Shown piece after piece: positions 10,518 to 20,840 of a stretch of 64,000 bases of DNA. The stretch lies in the NCBI RefSeq assembly GCF_010974945.1, contig NZ_JAAIVB010000079.1, forward strand, positions 124,001 to 188,000, read 5' to 3'. The DNA is from Noviherbaspirillum galbum (lineage in GTDB: Bacteria > Pseudomonadota > Gammaproteobacteria > Burkholderiales > Burkholderiaceae_D). Below the pieces are notes generated by a model that did not search any database, was not told where the DNA came from, and saw nothing but the letters and a program-made list of their open reading frames with translations. Both the position numbers and the translations under genes were made by a program. Position 1 is the stretch's first letter. Each line of letters opens with the position of its first letter.

Positions 10518-11987
10518 TCACATGAGGATGATGTCGTATTGTTCCTGGTGATACAGCGACTCGACCTGCAGCGAAATCGGCTTGCCAATGAAGTCGCCGA
10601 GCATTGCCAGGTGCTGCGATTCTTCTTCCAGGAACATGTCGACCACGACCTGCGCTGCCATGATGCGGAACTCGCGCGGGTTGAACTGCTTGGCTTCGCG
10701 CAGCAGTTCGCGCAGGATTTCATAGCACACCGTGCGTGCGGTCTTCACCTGGCCTTTGCCGGCGCAGGCCGGGCAGACTTCGCACAGGATGTGCGCGAGC
10801 GACTCGCGCGTGCGCTTGCGGGTCATTTCCACCAATCCCAGCGCGGAGAAACCGGACACCGACACCTTGGTGCGGTCGCGCGACAGCGCCTTGTGCAGCT
10901 CGGCCAGCACCGCGTTGCGATGGTCGGCGTTCTCCATGTCGATGAAGTCGAGGATGATGATGCCGCCCAGGTTGCGCAGCCGCAGCTGGCGGGCGATGGC
11001 ATGCGCCGCCTCGAGGTTGGTCTTGAAGATGGTGTCGTCGAAATTGCGGCCGTTGACGTAGCTGCCGGTATTGACGTCGATGGTGGTCATCGCCTCGGTC
11101 TGGTCGATGATCAGGTAGCCGCCGGACTTCAGGTCCACGCGGCGGCCGAGCGCGCGCTGGATTTCCTCTTCCACGCCGTAGAGGTCGAACAGAGGCCGTT
11201 CGCCGGTGTAGTGCACCAGCTTGGCCAGCACCGACGGCGTGTAGGTTGTGCCGAACTGCTGCAGCATCTGGTAGTTTTCGCGGGAATCGACCTGGATGGT
11301 GGCCGTCTCGTCGTTCACGAAGTCCCGCAGCACGCGCTGGGCGAGGTTCAGGTCCTGGTAAAGCAGGTTAGGCGCGGGACGCGTCTTGGCTTGCTGGGTG
11401 ATCGTGGCCCAGGTTTTGCGCAGGTAGTCGATGTCCATCTGCAGGTCGGCCTCGGTGGCGTCCTCGGCCATGGTGCGGATGATGAAGCCGCCTTTTTCCT
11501 CGGGCGGCAGCAGCTTCTGCACCTTGCTTCGCAGCTGTTCGCGTTCGGCTTCGTTCTCGATGCGCTGCGAAATGCCGATGTGCGAATCCTGCGGCAGGTA
11601 CACCAGCATGCGGCCGGCGATGGAGATCTGGGTAGACAGTCGCGCGCCCTTGGTGCCGATCGGGTCCTTGATGACCTGCACCATGATCGCCTGGCCATCG
11701 TAGAGCAGCTTCTCGATGGGCGCCGGATTGCCGCTGGCCCCGGAGTTGTCGTGCGGCCGGGCTTCCCAGATGTCGGCCACGTGCAGGAAGGCGGCGCGTT
11801 CCAGGCCGATGTCGATGAAGGCCGACTGCATGCCGGGCAGCACCCTCACCACCTTGCCGAGGTAGATGTTGCCCGCCATGCCGCGCGACAGCGTGCGCTC
11901 GATGTGCAGTTCCTGGACCGCGCCTTGCAGCACCAGGGCCACCCGCGTTTCCTGCGGGGTGATGTTGATGAGGATGTCCTCGCTCAT
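10518..11987 (-). CDS. rng: Ribonuclease G
   Basis: A 489-residue endoribonuclease of the RNase E/G family, involved in 16S rRNA 5'-end maturation and mRNA decay. An N-terminal S1 domain (about 38-125) is followed by the DNase I-like catalytic region. The metal-binding aspartates lie in TTIDVNTGSYVNGRNFDDT and IIILDFIDM, and a zinc-link motif CPACAGKG sits near residue 405. No long RNase E C-terminal scaffold is present, so it is Rng rather than Rne. The start overlaps the maf stop as ATGA (11984-11987). Confidence 0.96.
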   Translation of the reverse strand: MSEDILINITPQETRVALVLQGAVQELHIERTLSRGMAGNIYLGKVVRVLPGMQSAFIDIGLERAAFLHVADIWEARPHDNSGASGNPAPIEKLLYDGQAIMVQVIKDPIGTKGARLSTQISIAGRMLVYLPQDSHIGISQRIENEAEREQLRSKVQKLLPPEEKGGFIIRTMAEDATEADLQMDIDYLRKTWATITQQAKTRPAPNLLYQDLNLAQRVLRDFVNDETATIQVDSRENYQMLQQFGTTYTPSVLAKLVHYTGERPLFDLYGVEEEIQRALGRRVDLKSGGYLIIDQTEAMTTIDVNTGSYVNGRNFDDTIFKTNLEAAHAIARQLRLRNLGGIIILDFIDMENADHRNAVLAELHKALSRDRTKVSVSGFSALGLVEMTRKRTRESLAHILCEVCPACAGKGQVKTARTVCYEILRELLREAKQFNPREFRIMAAQVVVDMFLEEESQHLAMLGDFIGKPISLQVESLYHQEQYDIILM

Positions 11988-12604
11988 AGCACTGGAATGC
12001 CGGCTTGCTGGAGCAGCTGCGCGGTCTCGTGGAGCGGCAGGCCCATGATGCCGGTGTAGCTGCCGGCGATGTGTTCGATGAAAGTGGCGGCCATGCCCTG
12101 GATGCCGTAGCCGCCGGCCTTGTCGTAGGGTTCGCCGCTGGCGCAGTAGGCGCGCATGGTCTTTTCCGAGAGCGTGGCCAGGCGCACTTCGGAGACCTGC
12201 AGGAAGTGCCAGGACTGCTCGTCGCGCTGCAGCGTCGCCGCGGTCAGCACCTGGTGGGTGCGGCCGGAGAGGGCGCGCAGCATGTCCATGGCCTCGTCCT
12301 CGTTGGCCGGCTTGCCCAGGATGCGGCCGTCGACCACGACGGTGGTATCCGCCGTCAGCACGGGACGCGGCGTGAGGCGGCGCATCAGCATGACCTTGCT
12401 CGCCACCTCCGCCTTTTCGCGGGTGACGCGCACGACATAGTCTTCGGGTTTCTCGCCGGGCAGGACGGCTTCGGTGACGTCGGGGCCGCGCGGAGAGGCT
12501 TCGCGCAGCATCAGCAATTCGAATTCGACGCCGATCTGGCGCAGGAGCTCGCGGCGCCGGGGACTCTTGGACGCCAGGTAAAACTTGTGATCAGCGGGTT
12601 TCAT
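11984..12604 (-). CDS. maf: Maf-like nucleoside triphosphate pyrophosphatase
   Basis: A 206-residue house-cleaning enzyme of the Maf/YhdE family that hydrolyses non-canonical or excess dTTP/UTP to monophosphates. Seen are the N-terminal SKSPRRRELL motif, ADTTVVVDGRILGKP, and the DKAGGYGIQG loop. The family is normally 190-210 residues. It overlaps rng by four bases and starts 6 bases after the rlmH stop. The rsfS-rlmH-maf-rng order is standard in beta-proteobacteria. Confidence 0.93.
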   Translation of the reverse strand: MKPADHKFYLASKSPRRRELLRQIGVEFELLMLREASPRGPDVTEAVLPGEKPEDYVVRVTREKAEVASKVMLMRRLTPRPVLTADTTVVVDGRILGKPANEDEAMDMLRALSGRTHQVLTAATLQRDEQSWHFLQVSEVRLATLSEKTMRAYCASGEPYDKAGGYGIQGMAATFIEHIAGSYTGIMGLPLHETAQLLQQAGIPVL

Positions 12605-12610
12605 GAGGTG

Positions 12611-13081
12611 TTACACCCGATGGTACGGGTGGTTTTGCGTAATCGACCAGGCGCGGTACAGCTGCTCCGCAAGCAGGACCCGCACCATTCCGTGCGGCAA
12701 TGTCAGGCTTGAAATGCGAACCAGCATGTCGGCCGATGCCTTGAAGCCGGCATCCAGCCCATCCGCGCCACCTATCACGAATGTAACATCCCGTCCGTCT
12801 TGTTGCCACTGGGTGAGCAATTGCGACAATTGCATGGTGGTGAGGTCGCGGCCGCGTTCGTCGAGGGCGATGATGCGCGACCCCTTGGGAATCGCGGCTT
12901 CGATCTTCGTGCGCTCGGCCGACATGACGGTCTCGGCCGTCTTGCTGCCCGATCGTTCGACCGGCTTGATTTCCTTGAGCGCGATGCGGCATTCGGGAGG
13001 CATGCGCTTGGCATATTCCGCGAAGCCGTCCTCGATCCAGCCGGGCATCTTGTGCCCGACCGCGGCAATGACGAGCTGCAT
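12611..13081 (-). CDS. rlmH: 23S rRNA pseudouridine1915 N3-methyltransferase RlmH
   Basis: A 156-residue SPOUT methyltransferase that modifies pseudouridine 1915 of 23S rRNA in the assembled 70S ribosome. Conserved features are the VIGGADGL loop and the C-terminal [20 protein letters not shown] with the NHPYHR terminus. Length matches the family exactly from ATG 13081 (MQLVIAAVG). The open frame continues upstream into rsfS but that part is out-of-frame noise. It lies 8 bases downstream of rsfS. Confidence 0.97.
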   Translation of the reverse strand: MQLVIAAVGHKMPGWIEDGFAEYAKRMPPECRIALKEIKPVERSGSKTAETVMSAERTKIEAAIPKGSRIIALDERGRDLTTMQLSQLLTQWQQDGRDVTFVIGGADGLDAGFKASADMLVRISSLTLPHGMVRVLLAEQLYRAWSITQNHPYHRV

Positions 13082-13089
13082 CGGCGCCG

Positions 13090-13746
13090 TTATTCGGCGG
13101 TCTTGCTGGCGGTCTTGCGGGGAGCGCGCTTGGCGGCAGGCTTGGGCGCCGCCGTGGTTTTCGCCGCGGCCTTCTTCGGCGCGGCGCTCTTGCGGGCGCC
13201 GACCTTGACCACGCCGCCGCTCGGGACGCGGGGCGTCTTCGCCGCCGCTTTCTTGGCGGGGGCCTTGCGCGCCGGCTTCTTCGGCGTGTCGTCGTCGTCG
13301 AGCGATGCCTGGGTGGCGCGGCTGCTGACGGTGGCCCGGCTGCGCTTCTTCGGCTCGGTCGCTTCCTCGGCGGCATCCATCGCCGCCTTGGCCGACTTGC
13401 GCTTGGCGGCGCCGAGCTTCACTTCCTTGTCGCCCCAGATTTCCTCGAGGCGGTAGTAGTCGCGAATGGCCGGCTGCATGATGTGAACCACCATGTCGCC
13501 CAGGTCGACCAGCACCCATTCGCCGGTTTCCTCGCCTTCGATGCTGATGATGTCGCCGCCCTTTTCCTTGACCTTGTCGCGTACCGAGGCGGCCAGCGCC
13601 TTGGTTTGCCGGTTGGAAGTGCCGGAGGCAACCGCAAGGCGGTCGAACATCGACGTCAGGTGCATGGTGTCGAAGACCTTGATGTCGTGCGCTTTTACGT
13701 CTTCGAGGGCGTCGACGACGACGGCTTGCAGTTTTTTGATGTCCAT
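13090..13746 (-). CDS. rsfS: Ribosome silencing factor RsfS with long Lys/Ala-rich tail
   Basis: The first 110 residues are a canonical RsfS/Iojap domain ([53 protein letters not shown]). RsfS binds uL14 and blocks 30S-50S joining when nutrients are short. Here a further 108 residues follow, rich in Lys, Ala, Pro and Arg with repeats of the kind [15 protein letters not shown], like histone H1 or bacterial Hc1/AlgP tails. The usual family length is 105-130. The start codon lies inside the end of nadD (52-base overlap), but the N-terminus is the conserved one. The tail is probably disordered and nucleic-acid binding. Confidence 0.92.
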   Translation of the reverse strand: MDIKKLQAVVVDALEDVKAHDIKVFDTMHLTSMFDRLAVASGTSNRQTKALAASVRDKVKEKGGDIISIEGEETGEWVLVDLGDMVVHIMQPAIRDYYRLEEIWGDKEVKLGAAKRKSAKAAMDAAEEATEPKKRSRATVSSRATQASLDDDDTPKKPARKAPAKKAAAKTPRVPSGGVVKVGARKSAAPKKAAAKTTAAPKPAAKRAPRKTASKTAE

Positions 13747-14447
13747 TCGTTCTCGTATAAGTGATGTTGTTTTATATAGTCTAGCACCGCGTCGGGCAGC
13801 AGGCGCCGCAATTGCGCCTGCGCCGCCGCGTCCGGCTTGGCTGTTTCCTGCGGGCCTGCCTGGAGCAGGGTACGGATTTCCGTCGCGGCAACGTCGAACT
13901 GCAGCGCCGTGGCGATGTGCGTCAGGCCGTGCGGCGAACCGCGCATCTGGTCGGCGCTGGCTTCGCGCCGGCGGAACTCCCGCGCCACTTCCGCCGGAAT
14001 GCTGGCGGCATCGAGGTTGAAGCCGGGCCGCGAAGCCACGCAGAGATGGGTCGCGTCGAACAGGCTGCGCCACTCTTTCCAGGTGTCGAGCCGCTGCAGC
14101 TGGTCGGCGCCGATGATGAATGCGATGCTCGCGTCCCCGCCCAGTTCCTGCCTCAGTTCGCGGATGGTGTCGATGGTATAGGTGGGCGTGTCGCGGCGGA
14201 CTTCCTGTTCATCGATGACCACCGGCATCGCCAACCCGCCGAAGGCCAGCCGGGCCATGGCCACGCGATGTTCCGCGCTGGCGCCGAGGGCCGGCTTCTG
14301 CCAGGGATTGCCCGCGGGCAGGATGCGCAGTTCATCCGGCACCAGCCACTTGGCGAAATAGCTTGCCAGCGCCAGGTGCCCGGCATGCACCGGGTCGAAA
14401 CTGCCGCCAAGCACGGCGACGCAGCGCCGGGCCGCGGCCTCCCTCAC
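13695..14447 (-). CDS. nadD: Nicotinate-nucleotide adenylyltransferase
   Basis: A 250-residue NaMN adenylyltransferase of NAD biosynthesis. It has the nucleotidyl-transferase motif [12 protein letters not shown] near the N-terminus and [12 protein letters not shown]. The C-terminal ISTxIR-type motif is altered to AATEIR. The start is GTG 14447, which overlaps the hemF stop as GTGA; a longer frame runs inside hemF and is rejected. The 3' end overlaps rsfS by 52 bases. nadD followed by rsfS is the common beta- and gamma-proteobacterial order. Confidence 0.92.
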   Translation of the reverse strand: MREAAARRCVAVLGGSFDPVHAGHLALASYFAKWLVPDELRILPAGNPWQKPALGASAEHRVAMARLAFGGLAMPVVIDEQEVRRDTPTYTIDTIRELRQELGGDASIAFIIGADQLQRLDTWKEWRSLFDATHLCVASRPGFNLDAASIPAEVAREFRRREASADQMRGSPHGLTHIATALQFDVAATEIRTLLQAGPQETAKPDAAAQAQLRRLLPDAVLDYIKQHHLYENEWTSKNCKPSSSTPSKT

Positions 14448-15367
14448 ACCCAGTCCCTGTGTACCAGGAAGTCGGTGTAGAGCTTGTCTTCGGGCGTGCC
14501 CGCTTCCGGCTTCCAGTCGTAGCGCCACTTCACCACCGGCGGCATGGACATCAGGATGGATTCGGTGCGCCCGCCCGATTGCAGGCCGAAATGCGTGCCG
14601 CGGTCGAGCACCAGGTTGAACTCGACGTAGCGTCCGCGCCGGTAGGCCTGGAAGTCACGCTCACGTTCGCCGTAGGGCGTGTCCTTGCGCCGTTCGAGCA
14701 GCGGCAGGTAGGCGGCGATGAAGCCGTCGCCGACGCTGCGCATCATCGCGAAGCATTGCTCGAAATCCAGCGCATTGAAATCGTCGTAGAAAATGCCGCC
14801 CACGCCGCGCGGTTCCTTGCGGTGCTTGAGGTAGAAGTACTCGTCGCACCAGGTCTTGAAACGCGGGTACAGGTTCTCGCCGAAGGGCGCGACGCTGTCG
14901 CGGCAGACCTGGTGAAAATGCTTCGCGTCTTCCTCGAAGCCGTAGTAGGGCGTGAGGTCCATGCCGCCGCCGAACCACCACACCGGTTCCTTGTCCGGCG
15001 CCGTGGCGGTGAAGAAGCGCACGTTCATGTGCGCCGTCGGCGTGTAGGGATTGCGCGGATGCATCACCAGCGACACGCCCATGGCTTCCCATGCGCGGCC
15101 GGCGATGTCGGGGCGGTTGGCCGCGGCGGACGGCGGCAGGCTGCTGCCGCTGACATGCGAGAAGCCGACGCCGCCGCGCTCGAGCACATTGCCTTCTTCG
15201 AGGATGCGCGAGATGCCGCCGCCTGCGATCGGGCCCGCGCCGGCCGGGCGTTCCCAGGCATCGGTGAGGAAAGTCTTGCCGTCGAGCTGCCCGAGGGCGT
15301 CGACGATGCGGGTTTGCAGGCCGAGCAGGTAGGCCTTGACGTCGTCGGGGCGGGGAGAATTGGACAC
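14444..15367 (-). CDS. hemF: Oxygen-dependent coproporphyrinogen III oxidase
   Basis: A 307-residue cytosolic enzyme that decarboxylates coproporphyrinogen III to protoporphyrinogen IX with O2 in haem synthesis. Motifs visible: [35 protein letters not shown], and [12 protein letters not shown]. Length is standard (about 300). It is coupled to nadD by a GTGA overlap and lies 96 bases downstream of purD. The anaerobic HemN alternative is not in this window. Confidence 0.97.
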   Translation of the reverse strand: MSNSPRPDDVKAYLLGLQTRIVDALGQLDGKTFLTDAWERPAGAGPIAGGGISRILEEGNVLERGGVGFSHVSGSSLPPSAAANRPDIAGRAWEAMGVSLVMHPRNPYTPTAHMNVRFFTATAPDKEPVWWFGGGMDLTPYYGFEEDAKHFHQVCRDSVAPFGENLYPRFKTWCDEYFYLKHRKEPRGVGGIFYDDFNALDFEQCFAMMRSVGDGFIAAYLPLLERRKDTPYGERERDFQAYRRGRYVEFNLVLDRGTHFGLQSGGRTESILMSMPPVVKWRYDWKPEAGTPEDKLYTDFLVHRDWV

Positions 15368-15463
15368 GATGGTTCTGGAATCGGAAATGGAATGGCGGGA
15401 TTGTAAGCCTGTCGTTCCAGGCTGTCTTGATGAGACGTCTATCCCGCCCTGCCTTCCCCTTGA

Positions 15464-16738
15464 TCAGGCCGGGCGCTTGACCGCGCGCCAGCCGATGTCG
15501 CGCCGGAACTGCGCGCCGTCGAAGCGGATCTTGTCGACCGTCTCGTAGGCCTGCTTCTGCGCCATGCGCACGCTGTCGCCCAGGCCGACCACGCACAGCA
15601 CGCGGCCGCCCGAGGTGACGAGCTGGCCCTTGGACAGGCTGGTGCCAGCATGGAAGACCACGCATTCCGGGGTTTCCTCGGGGATGCCGGTGATGACGTC
15701 GCCCTTGCGCGGCACGTCGGGATAACCCGCGGCGGCCATCACCACGCCGAGCGCGGTGCGGCGGTCCCACTCGAGCTCGACCGCGTCGAGCGTGCCGTTG
15801 ACGGCGTGTTCCATGACGGTGAGCAGGTCGGTCTTCAGGCGCGCCATGATGGGCTGGGTCTCGGGATCGCCCATGCGGCAGTTGAATTCGAGCGTCTTGG
15901 GATTGCCCTTGGCGTCGATCATCAGGCCGGCGTACAGGAAGCCGGTGAAGGGAATGCCGTCCTTGGTCATGCCCTGCACGGTCGGGTTGATGATCTCGCG
16001 CATGATGCGCGCGTGCAGCGAAGGCGTGACGATGGGCGCGGGCGAGTAGGCGCCCATGCCGCCGGTGTTCGGGCCTTCGTCGTTGTCCTGCAGGCGCTTG
16101 TGGTCCTGGCTGGTGGCCAGCGGCAGAATGTTCTTGCCGTCGACCATGACGATGAAGCTGGCTTCCTCGCCGGCGAGGAATTCCTCGATCACGACGCGCG
16201 CGCCGGCGTTGCCGAGCTTGTTGTCGGACAGCATCATATCCACGGCGTCATGCGCTTCCTGCAGGCTCATGGCCACGACCACGCCCTTGCCGGCCGCCAG
16301 GCCGTCGGCCTTGATCACGATAGGCGCGCCCTTGCTGTCGATGTATCGATGCGCGGCGGCGATGTCGGTGAAGGTCTGGTATTCGGCGGTGGGAATGCCG
16401 TGGCGCTTCATGAAGGCCTTGGCGAAATCCTTGGAGCTTTCGAGCTGCGCCGCTTCGCGGGTGGGGCCGAAGATCTTCAGGCCGTGGTCGCGGAAGATGT
16501 TGACGATGCCGGCCGCGAGCGGGACTTCCGGACCGACCACCGTAACGGCGATGTTTTCCTTGATGGCGAACTGGGCCAGCCAGGTCGGATCGCTGATGTC
16601 GATGTTTTGCAGGCGGACGTCGCCGGCGGTGCCGCCGTTGCCGGGCGCCACGTACACCATTTGCACGCGCTCGGATTGCGCAAGCTTCCAGGCCAGGGCA
16701 TGTTCGCGGCCACCTGAGCCGACTACGAGAATTTTCAT
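15464..16738 (-). CDS. purD: Phosphoribosylamine--glycine ligase
   Basis: A 424-residue ATP-grasp enzyme for the second step of de novo purine synthesis (GAR synthetase). The N-terminus MKILVVGSGGREHALAWKL and the ATP-grasp stretches IVIKADGLAAGKGVVVA and EFNCRMGDPETQ are diagnostic. Length is normal. It lies between yebC and hemF on the same strand. A PurR-like site was not identified. Confidence 0.98.
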   Translation of the reverse strand: MKILVVGSGGREHALAWKLAQSERVQMVYVAPGNGGTAGDVRLQNIDISDPTWLAQFAIKENIAVTVVGPEVPLAAGIVNIFRDHGLKIFGPTREAAQLESSKDFAKAFMKRHGIPTAEYQTFTDIAAAHRYIDSKGAPIVIKADGLAAGKGVVVAMSLQEAHDAVDMMLSDNKLGNAGARVVIEEFLAGEEASFIVMVDGKNILPLATSQDHKRLQDNDEGPNTGGMGAYSPAPIVTPSLHARIMREIINPTVQGMTKDGIPFTGFLYAGLMIDAKGNPKTLEFNCRMGDPETQPIMARLKTDLLTVMEHAVNGTLDAVELEWDRRTALGVVMAAAGYPDVPRKGDVITGIPEETPECVVFHAGTSLSKGQLVTSGGRVLCVVGLGDSVRMAQKQAYETVDKIRFDGAQFRRDIGWRAVKRPA

Positions 16739-16848
16739 GGGGTAAGGCTCATTGAGTGGCGCCGGTGGAGAAACCTGGCCGGCGCCGGGTACTGATGAAT
16801 GCAGCGGATGACACGGATGAAACGGATCGGACGGCAGGCCGGACCGGC

Positions 16849-17574
16849 TTACTCCCCGATGACGGCATTGGTATAGACCTCCTGCACGTCGTCGAGATTT
16901 TCCAGCGCGTCGAGCAGCTTCTGCATGCGCTGTGCATCGTCGCCGGTGAATTCGGTTTCGGTCGCGGGCTTCATCGTGACCTCGGCCATCTCTGCCTTGA
17001 AGCCGGCTTTCTCGAGGGCATCCTTGACCGCGCTGAAATCGTGGGGCGGGGTGAGGACCTCGATGCCGCCTTCGTCGTCGGTGACCACGTCCTCGGCGCC
17101 GGCCTCGAGCGCGGCTTCCATCAGCTTGTCTTCATCGGTGCCCGGGGCGAACAGCAGCTGGCCGCAGTGCTTGAACAGGAAGGCGACCGAGCCCTCGGTG
17201 CCCATGTTGCCGCCGAACTTGGAGAAGGCGTGGCGCACTTCGGCCACGGTGCGCACCCGGTTGTCGGTCATGCAATCGACGATGATGGCGGCGCCGTTGA
17301 TGCCGTAGCCTTCGTAGCGGATTTCTTCATAGTTGGCGCCTTCCAGGCCGCCGGTGCCACGCTGGATGGCGCGGGTCACGTTGTCCTTGGGCATGTTGGC
17401 GTCAGCCGCCTTGTCCACCGCCAGCCGCAGGCGCGGGTTGGTGGCGATGTCGCCGCCGCCCATGCGGGCCGCCACGGTGATTTCCTTGATCAGGCGCGTC
17501 CAGATCTTGCCGCGCTTGGCGTCGGTCGCCGCCTTTTTATGCTTGATATTGGCCCACTTGCTATGTCCAGCCAT
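16849..17574 (-). CDS. yebC: YebC/PmpR family protein
   Basis: A 241-residue protein of the YebC/TACO1 family, beginning [22 protein letters not shown] in the conserved way (first 20 residues shown up to DAK). Family members act as DNA-binding regulators (PmpR) or, as shown for YebC/TACO1, relieve ribosome stalling on proline-rich stretches; which applies here is not known. Also visible are [19 protein letters not shown] and the acidic middle domain. It lies 110 bases upstream of purD. Confidence 0.95.
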   Translation of the reverse strand: MAGHSKWANIKHKKAATDAKRGKIWTRLIKEITVAARMGGGDIATNPRLRLAVDKAADANMPKDNVTRAIQRGTGGLEGANYEEIRYEGYGINGAAIIVDCMTDNRVRTVAEVRHAFSKFGGNMGTEGSVAFLFKHCGQLLFAPGTDEDKLMEAALEAGAEDVVTDDEGGIEVLTPPHDFSAVKDALEKAGFKAEMAEVTMKPATETEFTGDDAQRMQKLLDALENLDDVQEVYTNAVIGE

Positions 17575-17787
17575 GACAGAATTCCCGGAAATGAATGAGG
17601 AAGGAGGGCAGGCCTGCCTGGATTCCCGGGCCGCGGTGGCGGCCGTCCCCTGAGAAACCTTGAAGAGGTTCCGGAATCCAATTTTGCAAGCTGTGAAAAG
17701 CCCGAAATCAATCTACAATTTTACCATACTGCACCCTCCCCAAAACCCCCGGCCACCCGCTGGCCGCCTTGCCAAAGTCGAGAGAGC

Positions 17788-19449
17788 ATGCCAAATCCCC
17801 TACTTATCGCCAAGAACGAACACCAGGATCTGTTCCTGCTGCCCGGTCTCGCCAACCGGCACGGCGCCATCACCGGCGCCACCGGCACCGGCAAGACCGT
17901 CACGCTGCAGATCATGGCCGAGTCGCTGTCCAACATCGGGGTGCCGGTCTTCATGGCCGACGTCAAGGGCGATCTTTCCGGCCTGGCCAAGGCCGGCCTG
18001 CCGACGCCGCGCATCCAGGAGCGCCTCGACCTGCTCCAGCTCGAGGCGCCGCAATGGGTTGGCTGCCCGGTGACGTTCTGGGACGTGTTCGGCGAGAAGG
18101 GGCATCCGGTGCGGGCCACCGTTTCCGACCTCGGCCCCCTGTTGCTGGCGCGCATGCTCAACCTCAACGAGGTCCAGCAGGGAGTGCTGCAGCTCGTGTT
18201 CAAGGTGGCGGACGACCACGGCCTGCTTCTGCTCGACCTCAAGGACCTGCGCGCCATGCTCCAGCACGTCGGCGAGAACGCCGCCGACCTGCAGACCGAG
18301 TACGGCAACATTTCCGCCGCCAGCATCGGCGCCATCCAGCGCGGCCTGATCGCCATCGAGGAGCAGGGCGGCGACAAGTTCTTCGGCGAGCCGATGCTCA
18401 ACATCGAAGACTTCATGCAGACCGATTCCTACGGCCGTGGCGTGATCAACATCCTGGCCGCCGACCAGCTGATGAATTCGCCGCGCCTCTACGCGGTGTT
18501 CCTGCTCTGGATGCTTTCCGAGCTGTTCGAGCACCTGCCGGAAGTGGGCGACCTCGAGAAACCCAAGCTGGCATTCTTCTTCGACGAAGCCCACCTGCTG
18601 TTCAACGAAGCGCCCAAGGCCCTGCTGCAAAAGATCGAGCAGGTGGTGCGCCTGATCCGCTCCAAGGGCGTGGGCGTGTATTTCGTGACCCAGAATCCGC
18701 TGGACATCCCCGACACCGTGCTCGGCCAGCTCGGCAACCGCGTCCAGCACGCCCTGCGCGCCTTCACGCCGCGCGACCAGAAGGCGGTGCAGGCAGCCGC
18801 CCAGACCTTCCGCGCCAATCCCAAGCTCGACACGGCCCAGGTCATCACCGAGCTCGGCGTGGGGGAGGCGCTGGTGTCCTTCCTCGACGAGAAGGGGCGG
18901 CCGAACGTCGTGGAGCGGGCCTACGTCATTCCGCCGGCGTCGCAGATCGGCCCGATCACCGACGAGGAGCGGCGCGACCTGATGGCGAATTCGCTCGTCG
19001 CCGGCGTGTACGAGCAGGCGGTGGACCGGGAGTCCGCTTTCGAGAAGCTGCGCGGCCGGGTCGAGGCCAAGATGCCGACGCCGCAGCAGGCGCGGGCGCA
19101 GCGACAGGCTTCGCCGGTCCCGCCGGGGGCGCAGGCGCAGCGGCCGCAACAGACTCCGCCTGCGGCAGAGGCGGGCGAGCCGCCCCAACAGCCGCAGGCA
19201 TCCGAATCCCGCCGGGCTCCGCCGCCACAGCCCGAGCCGCAATACGCGCCGCCGCCCGCCCAGCCGGCCGGACCGTCCATCGGAGACTCGGTGCGCGACA
19301 TGATGGGGGGATTGTTCGGCGGCAGCGGCATTGCACGGCGCAAGGACACCATGGTGGAAGCCATGGTGAAGTCGGCGGCGCGGTCCATCGGGTCGCAGGT
19401 GGGACGGGAGATCATCCGGGGGGTGTTGGGGTCGATTCTCAAGAAGTAG
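17788..19449 (+). CDS. HerA-like ATPase (DUF853)
   Basis: A 553-residue P-loop ATPase of the DUF853/HerA-like group. Walker A GATGTGKT is at residues 30-37, a Walker B-like stretch [12 protein letters not shown] lies near residue 265, and [21 protein letters not shown] follows. Residues about 430-500 are a Pro/Gln/Ala-rich linker, then a short conserved C-terminus ([15 protein letters not shown]) ends with a small helix. Related HerA proteins are hexameric DNA translocases, but this bacterial family is uncharacterised. No NurA nuclease is adjacent. It is transcribed divergently from yebC. Confidence 0.85.
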   Translation: MPNPLLIAKNEHQDLFLLPGLANRHGAITGATGTGKTVTLQIMAESLSNIGVPVFMADVKGDLSGLAKAGLPTPRIQERLDLLQLEAPQWVGCPVTFWDVFGEKGHPVRATVSDLGPLLLARMLNLNEVQQGVLQLVFKVADDHGLLLLDLKDLRAMLQHVGENAADLQTEYGNISAASIGAIQRGLIAIEEQGGDKFFGEPMLNIEDFMQTDSYGRGVINILAADQLMNSPRLYAVFLLWMLSELFEHLPEVGDLEKPKLAFFFDEAHLLFNEAPKALLQKIEQVVRLIRSKGVGVYFVTQNPLDIPDTVLGQLGNRVQHALRAFTPRDQKAVQAAAQTFRANPKLDTAQVITELGVGEALVSFLDEKGRPNVVERAYVIPPASQIGPITDEERRDLMANSLVAGVYEQAVDRESAFEKLRGRVEAKMPTPQQARAQRQASPVPPGAQAQRPQQTPPAAEAGEPPQQPQASESRRAPPPQPEPQYAPPPAQPAGPSIGDSVRDMMGGLFGGSGIARRKDTMVEAMVKSAARSIGSQVGREIIRGVLGSILKK

Positions 19450-19913
19450 GGAGGGGTTGCGCGCGTTTCTCCGGTGACCCGGTTGCGGTTCCCACTCCGT
19501 GGGGACTTGCCGGGGCTGGTCCCGGTGGCCCAGGCATTTTCTTTGGCAGCGGCCCCTGGGCGGGCCCCACGAAAGTACCCCAAGAAAGCCGCTCCAACCC
19601 CCATGTGGTAGCCACTCCGAGCGACCTCGTTAGATGGTTTGAGCGGATGCCGTCCTCCACGGTGGTAAGCACCTGAAAGGCAGGTGGCGGCTCGACCTCC
19701 TGCCGCATCGGCATGACTCAAGCCTGTTCCGACTACGGGGAGCACCAAACTCTACTCCTTTCATTCCCGCCTACCCCTGTCATTCCCGCGGAGGCGGGAA
19801 TCCCATTTCGGCCGTCTAGCGCAATGCACGTTGCGAGTCCGCGAACTGCCTTGCCGCCAGCAGGAACGCCCTCCGCCCAAGATGGAATTCCCATCCCGGC
19901 GTAAAATCCCCGG
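19450..19913. other. Gene-free region with repeats and a degenerate element
   Basis: This 464-base gap holds the dRS3-like repeat at 19779-19808 and a half copy at 19762-19770. On the minus strand around 19540-19610 it holds GC-rich sequence whose translation (AFLGYFRGARPGAAAKENAWATG, split here as AFLGYFRGARP then GAAAKENAWATG) resembles the recurring intergenic AAAGAAAGTACCC-type elements of beta-proteobacteria. No complete gene is supported. Confidence 0.5.
19779..19808. repeat. Dispersed inverted repeat, dRS3-like copy 2
   Basis: A perfect ATTCCC-N8-GGGAAT (19782-19801) with N8 GCGGAGGC, preceded by GTC and followed by CCCATTT, the same flank as the copy at 1272-1300. It matches the dRS3 core pattern exactly. 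Confidence 0.7.
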
Positions 19914-20822
19914 ATGACATCCGCTTCCCTTCCAACCGTTCGCGAGTCCTATCTATCCGGACTGGCGATCGCCATCGTCGGTGCCGTCCTGTTTTCGGCG
20001 AAGGCCATCGTCGCCAAGCTGATCTACCGCTACCAGGTGGATGCGGTGACCCTGATCGCCTTCCGGATGATGTTTTCCCTGCCGTTCTTCGCGGTCATCG
20101 CGTTCTGGCAGTCGCGGTCCGCGCCGGCGCTGGACAAGGGCATGCTGTTCAAGATCATGCTGCTGGGGCTGCTGGGATACTACCTGTCCAGCTTCCTGGA
20201 TTTTCTCGGGCTGCAATACATCTCGGCGGGGCTGGAGCGGCTGATCCTGTTCCTGACGCCATCCTTCGTGCTCCTGATTTCGCTGGTCTTCCTGAAGAAA
20301 AAGATTTCCCCGCTCGAGTGGCTGGCGCTGTCCACGGCTTACGCCGGCACGGTGCTGGTGTTCGTGCATGACGTGCGCCTGGGCGGCAGCAACGTCATGC
20401 TGGGCGGCGGCTTCGTGCTCGGGAGTGCGGTATCGTATGCGGTGTATCTGCTGCTGTCCGGGGAACTGGTGCGGAAGGTCGGCGCGATGCGCCTCGTAGC
20501 CTATGCGATGTGCGTCTCTAGCGTGGCCTGCATCGCGCAGTTCTTCCTGCTGCGGCCGGTGTCGCTGCTGGTGCAGCCGCAGGCGGTGTATGGCTTGTCC
20601 CTCCTGAACGCGGTGCTGTGCACGGTGCTGCCGGTGTTCCTGACCATGATCGCGGTCGCGCGGATCGGCGCGCCGACGGCGTCGCAGGCTGGCATGATCG
20701 GCCCGGTATCCACGCTGTTCCTGGGATACGCGGTGCTCGGCGAACCGGTCACCGGCATCCAGCTTGCGGGCACGGCGCTGGTGCTGGCGGGAATATATTT
20801 ACTGTCCAGAAAAAAGACTTGA
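19914..20822 (+). CDS. EamA/DMT family transporter
   Basis: A 302-residue inner-membrane protein with about ten helices arranged as two EamA repeats (about 15-145 and 160-298), the drug/metabolite transporter fold. Seen are AVLFSAKAIVAKLIYRY in helix 1 and PVSTLFLGYAVLGEPVT near the end of repeat 2. Members export amino acids or other metabolites; the substrate cannot be assigned. It precedes an SDR gene by 18 bases and may form an operon through qor. Confidence 0.85.
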   Translation: MTSASLPTVRESYLSGLAIAIVGAVLFSAKAIVAKLIYRYQVDAVTLIAFRMMFSLPFFAVIAFWQSRSAPALDKGMLFKIMLLGLLGYYLSSFLDFLGLQYISAGLERLILFLTPSFVLLISLVFLKKKISPLEWLALSTAYAGTVLVFVHDVRLGGSNVMLGGGFVLGSAVSYAVYLLLSGELVRKVGAMRLVAYAMCVSSVACIAQFFLLRPVSLLVQPQAVYGLSLLNAVLCTVLPVFLTMIAVARIGAPTASQAGMIGPVSTLFLGYAVLGEPVTGIQLAGTALVLAGIYLLSRKKT

Positions 20823-20840
20823 GGCATCGAGGAGAAATTC

